Of a stretch of DNA of 64,000 nt, positions 9,813 through 17,359 are shown in pieces. Below the pieces are notes generated by a model that had not been told where the DNA came from, made no database searches, and saw only the letters and a list, made by a program, of their open reading frames with translations. Source of the stretch: Rhodobacteraceae bacterium LNNU 3342 (lineage in GTDB: Bacteria; Pseudomonadota; Alphaproteobacteria; Rhodobacterales; Rhodobacteraceae); contig VUAW01000017.1 in the NCBI GenBank assembly GCA_008711135.1, forward strand, positions 1 to 64,000, written 5' to 3'. Every line of letters starts with the position of its first letter. Positions within the stretch are counted from its first letter, which is position 1. The position numbers and the translations under genes are program-made.

Positions 9813-9846
9813 AGGCGCCGCCCCGACCGGGCGGCGCCTTTCGTTT
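9813..9846 (+). terminator. Catalase terminator
   Basis: GGCGCCGCCC (9814-9823) and GGGCGGCGCC (9829-9838) form a perfect 10-bp stem with a 5-base loop, followed by a T-rich run TTTCGTTT. It ends catalase transcription just before the convergent phnM stop codon. Confidence 0.85.
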
Positions 9847-10988
9847 CAGCCGACGCGCGCTCCGTTGACCCAAACGCCGCGGACGATGGGCGATCCCTCG
9901 ATCCGGCGGATGCGGATCAGGTCGGCCCGTGCGCCCTCCTCGATCCTTCCCCTGTCCCGCAGCCCCACCGCCCGCGCAGGCGCGGCAGTAACCGTGGCGA
10001 TGCCGCGCGGCAGGTCATCCCAAAGCTCCGCCAGAAGGAATGCCCCCGACAGGAGCGCGCCCGGCACATAATCCGACGACAGGATGTCCAGCAGATCCAT
10101 CTGCGCAAGGTCGCTGGCCGCGACGTTCCCGGAATGCGACCCGCCCCGGATCAGGTTCGGCGCGCCCATCATTACCGCGATGCCATGGTCGTGACAGGCC
10201 TGCGCCGCCTCGACCGTTGTGGGAAACTCTGCCAACCGCACCCCATGCGCGGCGGATGTCGCCACATGTTCGGCCGTCGTGTCATCGTGGCTTGCCAGCG
10301 TCGCACCATATCGGCGGGCGTTTTCCACCGCCGCAGCCTCGTGCCGTGCGCCCAGACGGTCGCGCAGCGCCTGTTGGCTGGCAACGTGATCGGCGAAATC
10401 CTCATCGCTCATGCCGTGCTTGCCGACGACATAGTCCCGCAGCTTGGAGATGTCGCGGAACTGCCTCTGCCCCGGCGTGTGGTCCATCAGGCTGACGATG
10501 CCGATGCGGTCGCTGTCGCCGAACTCTTCCATCTCCTCAAGCAGGGTTTCGGAACAGACCTCGGCCCGCAGGTGCAGGAAGTGGCTGATCCGCAGCGCCC
10601 CCCGCGCCCGCATCTGCAGGATCTCGGTTGCCAGCGCCCGGGCATAGGCGCCGTACTGGGCACGGTCGTTGGTCACGATCGACCCGACCCGCAGCGCGTC
10701 GAATACCGTGGTGATCCCCACGCTTGCCAATTCGCCGTCATGCGCGATGATGGCATTCGCATGTGGCCAGTCGACCTTGGGCCGCGGCTGGATGTGGCGC
10801 TCGAGGTTGTCGGTGTGCAGTTCGATCAGCCCAGGGATGATCATGTCGCCCTCGCAGTCCATCGCGCCGGCAGGAATGGCCCCGCCTTGCCCGATGGCGG
10901 CGATCCGCCCGCCACGGATCACGACAGATCCGAGGAAACTTTCACCCGGCAGGACAAGTTTGGCATTGGCAAGAACAGTTTCAGTCAT
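9846..10988 (-). CDS. phnM: Alpha-D-ribose 1-methylphosphonate 5-triphosphate diphosphatase
   Basis: PhnM removes pyrophosphate from ribose 1-phosphonate 5-triphosphate, the step between PhnGHI and PhnJ in the C-P lyase pathway. The 380-aa amidohydrolase-fold protein (E. coli PhnM about 378 aa) carries the signature GLIELHTDNLERH near residues 54-66, with the metal-binding His. It also has TTVFDALRVGS, a SLMDHTPGQRQF block, and SSDYVPGALL near the end. AGGAG lies 6 bases before the ATG. It is transcribed away from the DUF1045 gene, and a candidate Pho box lies between them. It is separate from the phnG-N run on the same strand, with DUF1045 in between. Confidence 0.93.
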   Translation of the reverse strand: MTETVLANAKLVLPGESFLGSVVIRGGRIAAIGQGGAIPAGAMDCEGDMIIPGLIELHTDNLERHIQPRPKVDWPHANAIIAHDGELASVGITTVFDALRVGSIVTNDRAQYGAYARALATEILQMRARGALRISHFLHLRAEVCSETLLEEMEEFGDSDRIGIVSLMDHTPGQRQFRDISKLRDYVVGKHGMSDEDFADHVASQQALRDRLGARHEAAAVENARRYGATLASHDDTTAEHVATSAAHGVRLAEFPTTVEAAQACHDHGIAVMMGAPNLIRGGSHSGNVAASDLAQMDLLDILSSDYVPGALLSGAFLLAELWDDLPRGIATVTAAPARAVGLRDRGRIEEGARADLIRIRRIEGSPIVRGVWVNGARVG

Positions 10989-11029
10989 CTCGGGCTCCTG
11001 TTACGGTCAGGCGGATATGGCAGGGCAGC

Positions 11030-11045
11030 GTCACAGGCATGTGAC
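11030..11045. promoter_or_regulatory. Candidate Pho box between phnM and the DUF1045 gene
   Basis: GTCACA (11030-11035), four bases, then TGTGAC (11040-11045) form a perfect inverted repeat midway between the two divergent starts. On the minus strand the stretch reads ATGTCAC-ATGC-CTGTGAC. This is close to the PhoB box pattern of two CTGTCA-like heptamers 11 bases apart, with one mismatch in each. It could give phosphate-starvation control to both genes. It could also be an unrelated dyad, such as a CRP/FNR-like site. Confidence 0.45.
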
Positions 11046-11086
11046 ATGGGGTGCGAGAACGCCCGCGTCCAAGGCAAGAGGCATCG

Positions 11087-11773
11087 ATGACGGAATTTGA
11101 TCGCTACGCAATCTATTATCTGCCCGATCCCGGTCCCTTTGCGGATTTCGGCGCAGCCTGGTTGGGATGGGACGTGCAGCTTGGCCGCGAGGCCGCGCAC
11201 CCGGAGTTGGAGGGGCTGCCGGTCCCGGTGGCCAAGCTGACTGCGACTCCGCGAAAGTACGGGATGCACGCCACGATCAAGCCGCCGTTCCGGCTTGCTC
11301 CCGGGACCACGCACGCCGCGCTTGATGCGCGGATGGAAGATCTGTGCGGCCGGCTGACGCGGCTCGAACAGCCGGGCCTTTCTCTTTGCCGGATGGGGGG
11401 CTTCCTTGCCCTGCTGCCAGAAGGAGACCAGACCCATCTGTCCGCTTTGGCCGCGCAGGTGGTGATGGAGCTTGACGATTTCCGTGCCCCGCCGTCCGAG
11501 GCCGAAATCGCCCGGCGCCTGAAACACGGCCTTTCTCCTCGGCAAGAGGAACTGCTGCACCGCTGGGGCTACCCTTATGTCATGGAAGAGTTCAACTTCC
11601 ACATCACCATGAGCGGCCATCTGGAGACGGATGTTGCGGACAGCGTGCAGGCCACGCTGGCCCCGCAACTGGAGCCGCTGCTGCCCCGCCCGTTCCGGAT
11701 CGACAGCCTGTGTCTTTGCGGGCAGCGCGAGGGGCGCTTTTACCTGATCCATCGCTACACCCTCTCCGGCTGA
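11087..11773 (+). CDS. DUF1045 phosphonate-operon protein (2H phosphoesterase superfamily)
   Basis: The 228-aa protein matches the phn-linked DUF1045 family. It has the two catalytic H-x-T motifs of 2H phosphoesterases: His61-Ala-Thr63 (GMHATIKPPF) and His172-Ile-Thr174 (FNFHITMSG). Such enzymes open cyclic phosphodiesters, including 1,2-cyclic phosphates of ribose. C-P lyase makes 5-phosphoribosyl 1,2-cyclic phosphate, normally opened by PhnP, which is absent here. DUF1045 is therefore a good candidate for that step, although this is inference. Its 3' end overlaps phnN, convergently, by 19 bases. The ATG at 11087 has a weak AAGAGG site. Confidence 0.85.
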   Translation: MTEFDRYAIYYLPDPGPFADFGAAWLGWDVQLGREAAHPELEGLPVPVAKLTATPRKYGMHATIKPPFRLAPGTTHAALDARMEDLCGRLTRLEQPGLSLCRMGGFLALLPEGDQTHLSALAAQVVMELDDFRAPPSEAEIARRLKHGLSPRQEELLHRWGYPYVMEEFNFHITMSGHLETDVADSVQATLAPQLEPLLPRPFRIDSLCLCGQREGRFYLIHRYTLSG

Positions 11774-12297
11774 AGCGCGGCAAGGAAGGCGGCAACGGCG
11801 TCCTGCAGGGCGCCGTTGTTTTCCACCACCCGGATCGGGAGGCCATAGGGGATGTCATAGCTCGCCCGCGCCAGCCGGCGGGCGATATCCTCGCGGCTCT
11901 CGCGGCCCCGCGCTGCAAGCCGATCCGCCAGCACCGGGACAGAAGCCGTCACATGAATCACCGAAAGACTGGGAAAGACCTCCCATGCACGGCCAAGCAT
12001 GGCACGCGAGCCATTGAAAAGAACGTGCCGCCCTTCGGCGATGGCACGTTCAATCGTTACCGGGATCCCATAGCGCAACCCATGCGCCTCCCAATCGAGG
12101 GCAAAGCCCCCCGATGCCTTGCGTGCCGCGAATTCCTGCGGTGTCACCCCTTCAAAAGGCTCACCCCCGGCGCTTTCGGGCCGGGTGATGACGCGGCGAA
12201 CGACATGCAGGTCAGGCCGTGCGGCCTTGGCAGCGGCGAGGATCGTATCCTTGCCCGCCCCCGACGGGCCGACCACGGCAAATAGACGTCCGGCCAT
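11755..12297 (-). CDS. phnN: Ribose 1,5-bisphosphate phosphokinase
   Basis: PhnN phosphorylates ribose 1,5-bisphosphate to PRPP, returning the C-P lyase ribose to metabolism. The 180-aa P-loop kinase has Walker A GPSGAGKDT near the N-terminus, the guanylate-kinase-like RRVITRP block, and HVTASVPVLADRLAARGRE near the end. Length matches E. coli PhnN. The ATG at 12297 overlaps the phnL stop (TGATG), indicating translational coupling; a GTG one codon earlier is also possible. Last gene of the phnG-N run. Confidence 0.92.
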   Translation of the reverse strand: MAGRLFAVVGPSGAGKDTILAAAKAARPDLHVVRRVITRPESAGGEPFEGVTPQEFAARKASGGFALDWEAHGLRYGIPVTIERAIAEGRHVLFNGSRAMLGRAWEVFPSLSVIHVTASVPVLADRLAARGRESREDIARRLARASYDIPYGLPIRVVENNGALQDAVAAFLAALQPERV

Positions 12298-12980
12298 CAC
12301 GCCACCCGCGCGGGCGTGAAGCCCGTCACATCGACCAGCCGATCACAGACGCGGCCCCGCGCGCCTTCGTCATGGAAGATGCCAAGGATCGCCGCGCCCC
12401 TGCCCTTTGCCTCTTCGATCAGCCGCAGCACGGTTTCCCGGTTGGCAGCGTCAAGACTTGCCGTGGGTTCATCCAGCAGCAGCGCCGGATAATCATGGGC
12501 GAAGCCACGCGCGATGTTGACTCGCTGCTGTTCGCCCCCTGAAAAGGTCGTGGGCGACAGTGCCCACAGCCGTTCGGGGATGTTCAGCCGCGACAGCAAC
12601 CCCGCCGCCCGTTCCCGTGCCGCCCCCCCATCCACGCCCAGCGCCAGCAGCGGCTCTGCCACGACATCCAGCGTCGGCACGCGCGGCACCACCCGCAAGA
12701 ACTGGCTGACATAGCCCAGCGTCCGGCGGCGCAACGCGATGATTTCGCGCGGCTGCGCGCGGGCTACGTCCAGATCGCCCACGATGATGCGCCCGGACCC
12801 GGCAAGGTAGTTGCCATAGATCATCCGCATCAATGTGGATTTACCCGCGCCCGACGCACCGACCAGCCCCAAACATTCCCCCGGCGCGACGTGAAGGGCG
12901 GCGCCCTCCATCACCGGGATCACCGTGCCGCCCTGATTATGCAGGGTGAAGCTTTTGCAAAGGTTCTCGACCGTTATCAT
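12297..12980 (-). CDS. phnL: C-P lyase complex ABC-type ATPase PhnL
   Basis: 227-aa ABC ATPase required in the C-P lyase pathway, not a transporter partner. Walker A GASGAGKST, signature TFSGGEQQRVNIARGFAHDYPALLLDEPTASLD and HDEGAR in the switch region are all present. PhnL is distinguished from PhnK by LVGASGAGKSTLMRMIYGNY and the EGARGRVCDR tail. ATG at 12980 follows the phnK stop by one base with AGGTGTGAG as ribosome site. Family knowledge: PhnK/PhnL dimers dock on the PhnGHIJ core and use ATP. Confidence 0.93.
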   Translation of the reverse strand: MITVENLCKSFTLHNQGGTVIPVMEGAALHVAPGECLGLVGASGAGKSTLMRMIYGNYLAGSGRIIVGDLDVARAQPREIIALRRRTLGYVSQFLRVVPRVPTLDVVAEPLLALGVDGGAARERAAGLLSRLNIPERLWALSPTTFSGGEQQRVNIARGFAHDYPALLLDEPTASLDAANRETVLRLIEEAKGRGAAILGIFHDEGARGRVCDRLVDVTGFTPARVA

Positions 12981-12981
12981 C

Positions 12982-13749
12982 TCACACCTGCAGAACAGAG
13001 CTGACCAGAAGCTGCGTGTAGCCATGCTGCGGATCGTCCAGCACCTGATCCGTCAGCCCCGCCTCGATCACATGCCCGGATTTCATCACCATCAGCCGGT
13101 CGGCCAGCAGCCGCACCACCGCCAAGTCATGCGTCACGATGATTGCTGAAAGTCCCATCTCGCGCACCAACCCGCGCAAGAGGTCCAGCAACCGCGCCTG
13201 AACGCTCACGTCCAGCCCCCCGGTGGGTTCATCCATGAACACCAGTCGCGGCCCGGTCACGAGGTTCCGCGCGATCTGAAGCCGCTGCTGCATCCCGCCC
13301 GAAAAGGCCGAAGGCCGGTCATCAATCCGGTCCGCCGCGATTTCCACCCGGCCCAGCCAATCGGTCGCCGTTTCCCGGATGCGGCCATAGTGGCGGTTGC
13401 CGACCGCCATCAGCCGTTCACCCACGTTGCCGCCCGCGGAAACCCCCATCCGCAGCCCGTCCCGCGGGTTCTGGTGGACATAGGCCCAATCGGTACGCGA
13501 CAGCATCCGGCGTTCCGGTTCCGTCATCCGCAGGGTGTCGCGGGGGCCGGTCGCGGTGTCAAAGATCACCTGCCCCTCATCCGGGGACATGTGGCCCGCA
13601 AGGCACCCCAGCAGCGTTGACTTGCCCGACCCGCTTTCCCCGACGATCCCCATCACCTCGCCGGGATAAAGGTCAAAGCTCACATCGGCGCAGCCAATCC
13701 GGGGGCCATAGCGCTTGGTCAGGCTCTTGACCTGCAACAGGGGGGTCAT
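12982..13749 (-). CDS. phnK: C-P lyase complex ABC-type ATPase PhnK
   Basis: 255-aa ABC ATPase that binds PhnJ in the C-P lyase core complex. Walker [10 protein letters not shown], signature FSGGMQQRLQIARNL, Walker B LVFMDEPTGGLD and the switch-His region IIVTHDLAVVRLLADR are intact. The diagnostic VHQNPRDGLRMGVSAGGN segment follows the Q-loop. The start at 13749 overlaps the phnJ stop by four bases (ATGA), so phnJ and phnK are translationally coupled. An upstream in-frame GTG/ATG would lie inside phnJ and is unlikely. Confidence 0.94.
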   Translation of the reverse strand: MTPLLQVKSLTKRYGPRIGCADVSFDLYPGEVMGIVGESGSGKSTLLGCLAGHMSPDEGQVIFDTATGPRDTLRMTEPERRMLSRTDWAYVHQNPRDGLRMGVSAGGNVGERLMAVGNRHYGRIRETATDWLGRVEIAADRIDDRPSAFSGGMQQRLQIARNLVTGPRLVFMDEPTGGLDVSVQARLLDLLRGLVREMGLSAIIVTHDLAVVRLLADRLMVMKSGHVIEAGLTDQVLDDPQHGYTQLLVSSVLQV

Positions 13750-14591
13750 GCCGCATCCTCCGTCCAGGCCTGCTGGCGGCCGGTGCAATAGTCGGTGTCG
13801 GAACAGACGAACATCCGCCCGCCTTCGTCATCCACGATCACCTCATCCAGATAGCTGTCGGTCGCGCCGCAGAGCGCGCAGGGATGATCGGCCTTGGAGG
13901 CAACGAAGGGATGATCCTCGAAGTCGAGGCTCACCACTTGGGTATAAGGCGGCAGCGCATAGATCCGCTGTTCCCGTCCTGCCCCGAACAATTGCAGCGC
14001 CGCGTTTCCGCCCAGCTTGGGGTTGTCGAACTTGGGGATCGGCGACGGGTCCATGACGTATCGCCCTTCGACCTTCACCGGATAGGCGTAAGAGGTCGCG
14101 ATCTCACCATGCTTGGCGATATCCTCGTAAAGCTTGACGTGCATGAGGCCGTAATCCTCCAGCGCATGCATCCGCCGGGTCTCCACCTCTCGCGGCTCAA
14201 GGAAGCGCAGGGGTTCCGGAATTGGCACCTGATAGACAAGGATCTGCCCCTCAGTCAGCGGGGTCTCGGGGATGCGGTGGCGGGTCTGGATCACCGTCGC
14301 CTCTGCCGTCGCCTCTGTCACCGCGACGCCCGCCGTGCGCTGGAAGAACTTGCGGATCGAGACCGCGTTCGTCGTGTCATCGGCACCCTGGTCGATGACC
14401 TTCAGCTGGTCTTCCGGCGTCAGGCAGGCCGCCGTCACCTGCACGCCGCCTGTGCCCCAGCCATAGGGCATCGGCATCTCTCGGCTGGCAAAGGGCACTT
14501 GGTAGCCGGGGATCGCGACCGCCTTCATCAAGGCACGGCGGATCATCCGCTTGGTCTGTTCGTCCAGATAGGCGAAGTTGTAGTCTTCCAT
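13746..14591 (-). CDS. phnJ: C-P lyase, radical SAM enzyme PhnJ
   Basis: PhnJ breaks the carbon-phosphorus bond of ribose 1-phosphonate 5-phosphate by radical chemistry, giving the alkane and 5-phosphoribosyl 1,2-cyclic phosphate. The 281-aa protein keeps the unusual cysteine spacing of the family: Cys238-x2-Cys241-x21-Cys263-x5-Cys269. This provides the three [4Fe-4S] ligands and the thiyl-radical Cys. The N-terminal YNFAYLDEQTKRMIRRALMK block and GYQVPFASREMPMPYGWGTGG are also typical. It follows the HAD gene by 9 bases and couples to phnK. All catalytic residues are present, so the pathway should be functional. Confidence 0.96.
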   Translation of the reverse strand: MEDYNFAYLDEQTKRMIRRALMKAVAIPGYQVPFASREMPMPYGWGTGGVQVTAACLTPEDQLKVIDQGADDTTNAVSIRKFFQRTAGVAVTEATAEATVIQTRHRIPETPLTEGQILVYQVPIPEPLRFLEPREVETRRMHALEDYGLMHVKLYEDIAKHGEIATSYAYPVKVEGRYVMDPSPIPKFDNPKLGGNAALQLFGAGREQRIYALPPYTQVVSLDFEDHPFVASKADHPCALCGATDSYLDEVIVDDEGGRMFVCSDTDYCTGRQQAWTEDAA

Positions 14592-14600
14592 CTCCGCCCC

Positions 14601-15191
14601 CTAAAGCAGCCCGCGGGCCGTCAGGTCCCGCGCCAGCCCCTCGGCCCCGGTGAAGTGATGCGCCTCCATCCCAAAGGCGCGTGCCCCGGCCACGTTGGCG
14701 GCGCTGTCGTCGATGAACAGGCACTCTTCCGGTTCCAGCCCCGCCTGTTCGCACAGCAGGGCAAAGATAGCCGCATCGGGCTTCAGCAGCCCCACCTGCC
14801 CTGACACGATGGTCGTCCCGAAAACCTCTGCCAGCCGGGGATGAACCTGCACCCCCACCGGCCAGGTCTCTGCCGACCAGTTGGTGATCGCGTGGATCTG
14901 GTAGCGGCCTGCAAGCTGGTCCAGCAGGCCCCAGGTCCCCTCTACCGGCTCGGCGATCGTCAGGTGGAAACGGTCCTTGTAACTGGCCAGCAGGTCCCGG
15001 TCCGCGCCCGTAAACGCGTCGAGCGTGCCCATGATGCTGCGGCCCCGGTCGTTTTCATAGTTCCAGCCCAGAAAATCCACGCGGGCCATGAAGGCATCCA
15101 CCGCCTCGCGATCCGGCAGTGCGTGCAGAAAGGCCAGATGCGGGTCCCATCTGACTAGAACATTGCCGATGTCGAAGATGATCGCCTTCAT
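14601..15191 (-). CDS. HAD-superfamily phosphatase inside the phn operon
   Basis: 196-aa HAD subfamily IA hydrolase. Motif I is FDIGNVLVRWD, motif II/III regions are AITNWSAE and VGLLKPDAAIF, and motif IV is LFIDDSAANV. Motif I has D-x-G rather than D-x-D, as in YihX-like alpha-sugar-1-phosphate phosphatases. It is inserted between phnI (4-base overlap) and phnJ (9-base gap), so it is transcribed with the C-P lyase core. A phosphatase acting on a phosphoribosyl intermediate, or relieving its build-up, is a plausible role, but the substrate is unknown. Not part of the E. coli phn operon. Confidence 0.85.
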   Translation of the reverse strand: MKAIIFDIGNVLVRWDPHLAFLHALPDREAVDAFMARVDFLGWNYENDRGRSIMGTLDAFTGADRDLLASYKDRFHLTIAEPVEGTWGLLDQLAGRYQIHAITNWSAETWPVGVQVHPRLAEVFGTTIVSGQVGLLKPDAAIFALLCEQAGLEPEECLFIDDSAANVAGARAFGMEAHHFTGAEGLARDLTARGLL

Positions 15192-16264
15192 TCCGCAGCC
15201 TCCTTTGCCGCCTCGGCCCGCAGGCGGCGGATCAGTTCCAGTTCCGACTGGAAATCCACGTAGTGCGGCAGCTTGATATGTTCGAGGAACCCGGTCGCCT
15301 GCACGTTGTCGGCGTGGGACAGCACGAATTCCTCATCCTGTGCAGGGGCGCCGATGTTGTCCTCGCCCAGTTCCTTCCAGCGCAGCGCCCGATCGACAAG
15401 GGACATGGAGATGGCCTTGCGTTCGGACTGGCCAAAGACCAGCCCATAGCCGCGGGTGAATTGCGGCGGCTCGGTCTTCGATCCCTTGAACTGGTTGACG
15501 GTCTCGCACTCCGTCACCTCGATCTCGCCCACTTCCACGGCGAAGCCCAGTTCGGGGATATCCACCTCCACCGCCACCGTCCCGATCCGCAACTCGCCCA
15601 CAAAGGCATGGGTGCGCCCATAGCCGCGCTGGGTGGAATAGGCGAGGCCAAGCACGAACCCCTCATCTCCCCGCGTCAATGCCTGAAGGCGCAGCGCGCG
15701 GTTCGCAGGCAGTTCCAGCGGTTCCCGCGTCAGGTCGGGGGGCATCTCATCTGAAGGCTCCTCCCTCTCGATCAGCCCGTCCCGGTTCAGGAAGCTGGTG
15801 ATATGCGGCACCGGCCCCGTCGCCGGTTCCGCTTGTGGAGCCAGCGGCGGCTCGCCTTCGGCCAGCAGCGCAAAGTCCAGCAGGCGGTGGGTGTAGTCAA
15901 AGGTCGGCCCCAGCACCTGCCCCCCCGGCGCGTCCTTGAAGGTGGCCGAGATGCGGCGGACGCAGGCCATCGCGCCCGTGTCGATGGGGCTCGACGCAGC
16001 GAACCTTGGCAGCGTGGTGCGATAGGCGCGCAGCAGGAACACCGCCTCGATCATGTCGCCCCGCGCCTGCTTGATCGCCAGCGCCGCAAGATCGGGATCG
16101 TAAAGCGATCCTTCCGCCATCACACGGTTCACGGCCAGCGCAAGCTGTTCGCGGATCTGCGGCACGCTCAGTTCCGCAACGGACGGATCGCCGCGCCGTT
16201 CTTCGTCCAGAAAGGCATGGGCATTTTCAATGGCGCGTTCGCCACCTTTCACCGCAACATACAT
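15188..16264 (-). CDS. phnI: C-P lyase core subunit PhnI (nucleosidase)
   Basis: PhnI, with PhnG and PhnH, replaces the adenine of ATP by a phosphonate, releasing free adenine and ribose 1-phosphonate 5-triphosphate. The 358-aa protein begins MYVAVKGGERAIENAHAFLDEERRG, the usual PhnI start. It contains ISATFKDAPGGQVLGPTFDYTHRLLDFALLAEG (split here across residues about 105-140) and QFTRGYGLVFGQSERKAISMSLVDRAL. Length matches E. coli PhnI (354 aa). Its ATG overlaps the end of phnH by one base, and its stop overlaps the HAD start by four. Confidence 0.95.
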   Translation of the reverse strand: MYVAVKGGERAIENAHAFLDEERRGDPSVAELSVPQIREQLALAVNRVMAEGSLYDPDLAALAIKQARGDMIEAVFLLRAYRTTLPRFAASSPIDTGAMACVRRISATFKDAPGGQVLGPTFDYTHRLLDFALLAEGEPPLAPQAEPATGPVPHITSFLNRDGLIEREEPSDEMPPDLTREPLELPANRALRLQALTRGDEGFVLGLAYSTQRGYGRTHAFVGELRIGTVAVEVDIPELGFAVEVGEIEVTECETVNQFKGSKTEPPQFTRGYGLVFGQSERKAISMSLVDRALRWKELGEDNIGAPAQDEEFVLSHADNVQATGFLEHIKLPHYVDFQSELELIRRLRAEAAKEAAE

Positions 16265-16827
16265 CAGGACACCTGCGTGGTTCTGGGCAGGCCGGCCAGC
16301 CGGTCACCTGCGGTGAACAGGAAGTCGCAGCCCAGCGGATAAAGCGCCGCGTTCCGCCGGAATTCATCAAGCGCCGGCAGCGACAGCGATGCCGCCTCCC
16401 GGATGCCCGGCCCGCGTAGCACAGCCCCCGAAGGCGCAAGATCCGGCGATTCCACGATCAGCGTTGCCGAACGGTCCGGATATTCCGCCGTACCGGCCGG
16501 ATAGTCGTCCAGCGGCAACAGGTCCGCCCAAGTACCCAGCGCAAAGGCTGCCTGCGCCCGCCCCACCAGCGGCGCGCCGATGTGGAAGGTGATCCAGTCG
16601 CGGATGACCGGGAGGTCGTGCGACGGAGCAAGATACAGCGGCGTCGTCTGGTCCCCCAGCACCAGCAGCGCCACGCCTGCAGCCACTGACAACGGCGCGG
16701 GCGGCTGCACACCGGCGACGCGGTGGATCGTGCCTGGGCGGGCCATTGCCTCCAGGCAGGCGCGGAAGGCTACGGCAGCCTCTCGCGCGGGGTCGGCAAA
16801 GCCACCTTGAAGCGCTTGAAGATCCAT
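16264..16827 (-). CDS. phnH: C-P lyase core subunit PhnH
   Basis: 187-aa PhnH (E. coli 194 aa), a PLP-transferase-like fold without cofactor that forms part of the PhnGHIJ core. Recognised by the opening LQGGFADPAREAAVAFRACLEAMARPGTI, the central TLIVESPDL and the GPGIREAASLSLP motif. It overlaps phnG and phnI by one base on each side (stop and start sharing bases), as in many phn operons. No membrane or signal sequence. Confidence 0.94.
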   Translation of the reverse strand: MDLQALQGGFADPAREAAVAFRACLEAMARPGTIHRVAGVQPPAPLSVAAGVALLVLGDQTTPLYLAPSHDLPVIRDWITFHIGAPLVGRAQAAFALGTWADLLPLDDYPAGTAEYPDRSATLIVESPDLAPSGAVLRGPGIREAASLSLPALDEFRRNAALYPLGCDFLFTAGDRLAGLPRTTQVS

Positions 16828-17255
16828 CAGTCGTCCCCCCTAACCATGGTGAAGAACTCGACCTTGGTGGCTGCGGCTTTGGCTGCCCGGGCCCGCCGGC
16901 GTGCCGCGCGTTCGCTTGACAGCGGCTCCAGCACGGCGACCCGCACTTCGGCCGCGCCCTGCCCCTGCATCAGCGCATCCACGAGGGCAGCGCGGGCGGC
17001 GTGCCCCTTGTCTCGCCCCTGCACCACCGCGTGACCCACTGCTCCGTCGGCTAGCCGAAGGGCGCAGCGGGTCACCGTCATCTCGCCGAGGTTGAAGGGA
17101 CCACCAGTCGCGCCTTGCCTGCCCCGCACCATCACCGCCCCAATTTCCGGCGCGCGCAACATGTCATGCGGCGGCAGATCGGGCACAAGTTCGGCCAGCC
17201 GCGCGGGGGGCGCCGTGGCAAGCAGGCTCATCCAGGCTTGGCGTTCGGTGGTCAT
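16827..17255 (-). CDS. phnG: C-P lyase core subunit PhnG
   Basis: 142-aa PhnG, first gene of the core run. Typical features are the start TERQAWMSLLATAPPARL, the GAVMVRGRQGATGGPFNLGEMTVTRCA block (residues about 45-70) and VGHAVVQGRDKGHAARAALVDALMQ. The C-terminal Arg/Ala-rich ARRRARAAKAAATKVEFFTM tail is common. The ATG at 17255 has GGAG 6-8 bases upstream; an in-frame start 45 bases earlier lacks this. The promoter must lie in the 104-base gap shared with phnF, where a tandem operator-like motif is found. Confidence 0.93.
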   Translation of the reverse strand: MTTERQAWMSLLATAPPARLAELVPDLPPHDMLRAPEIGAVMVRGRQGATGGPFNLGEMTVTRCALRLADGAVGHAVVQGRDKGHAARAALVDALMQGQGAAEVRVAVLEPLSSERAARRRARAAKAAATKVEFFTMVRGDD

Positions 17256-17292
17256 CGGGATCTCCAGCCGTCTTGCGAGGGCATCACGCCCA

Positions 17293-17308
17293 CTATACAA
17301 CTAGACAA
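17293..17308. promoter_or_regulatory. Candidate PhnF operator between phnG and phnF
   Basis: CTATACAA (17293-17300) is followed directly by CTAGACAA (17301-17308), differing at one position. The tandem CTA(T/G)ACAA units resemble the half-sites bound by HutC/PhnF-type GntR repressors, which favour GT-TA-AC-like cores. The site lies between the divergent phnG and phnF starts, where it could repress both. No full Pho box is visible in this gap. Confidence 0.45.
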
Positions 17309-17359
17309 CTGATAGCGCCCGCGCCCGAGTCGGGCAAGCAGCAGAGGGGTGAATTTTTG

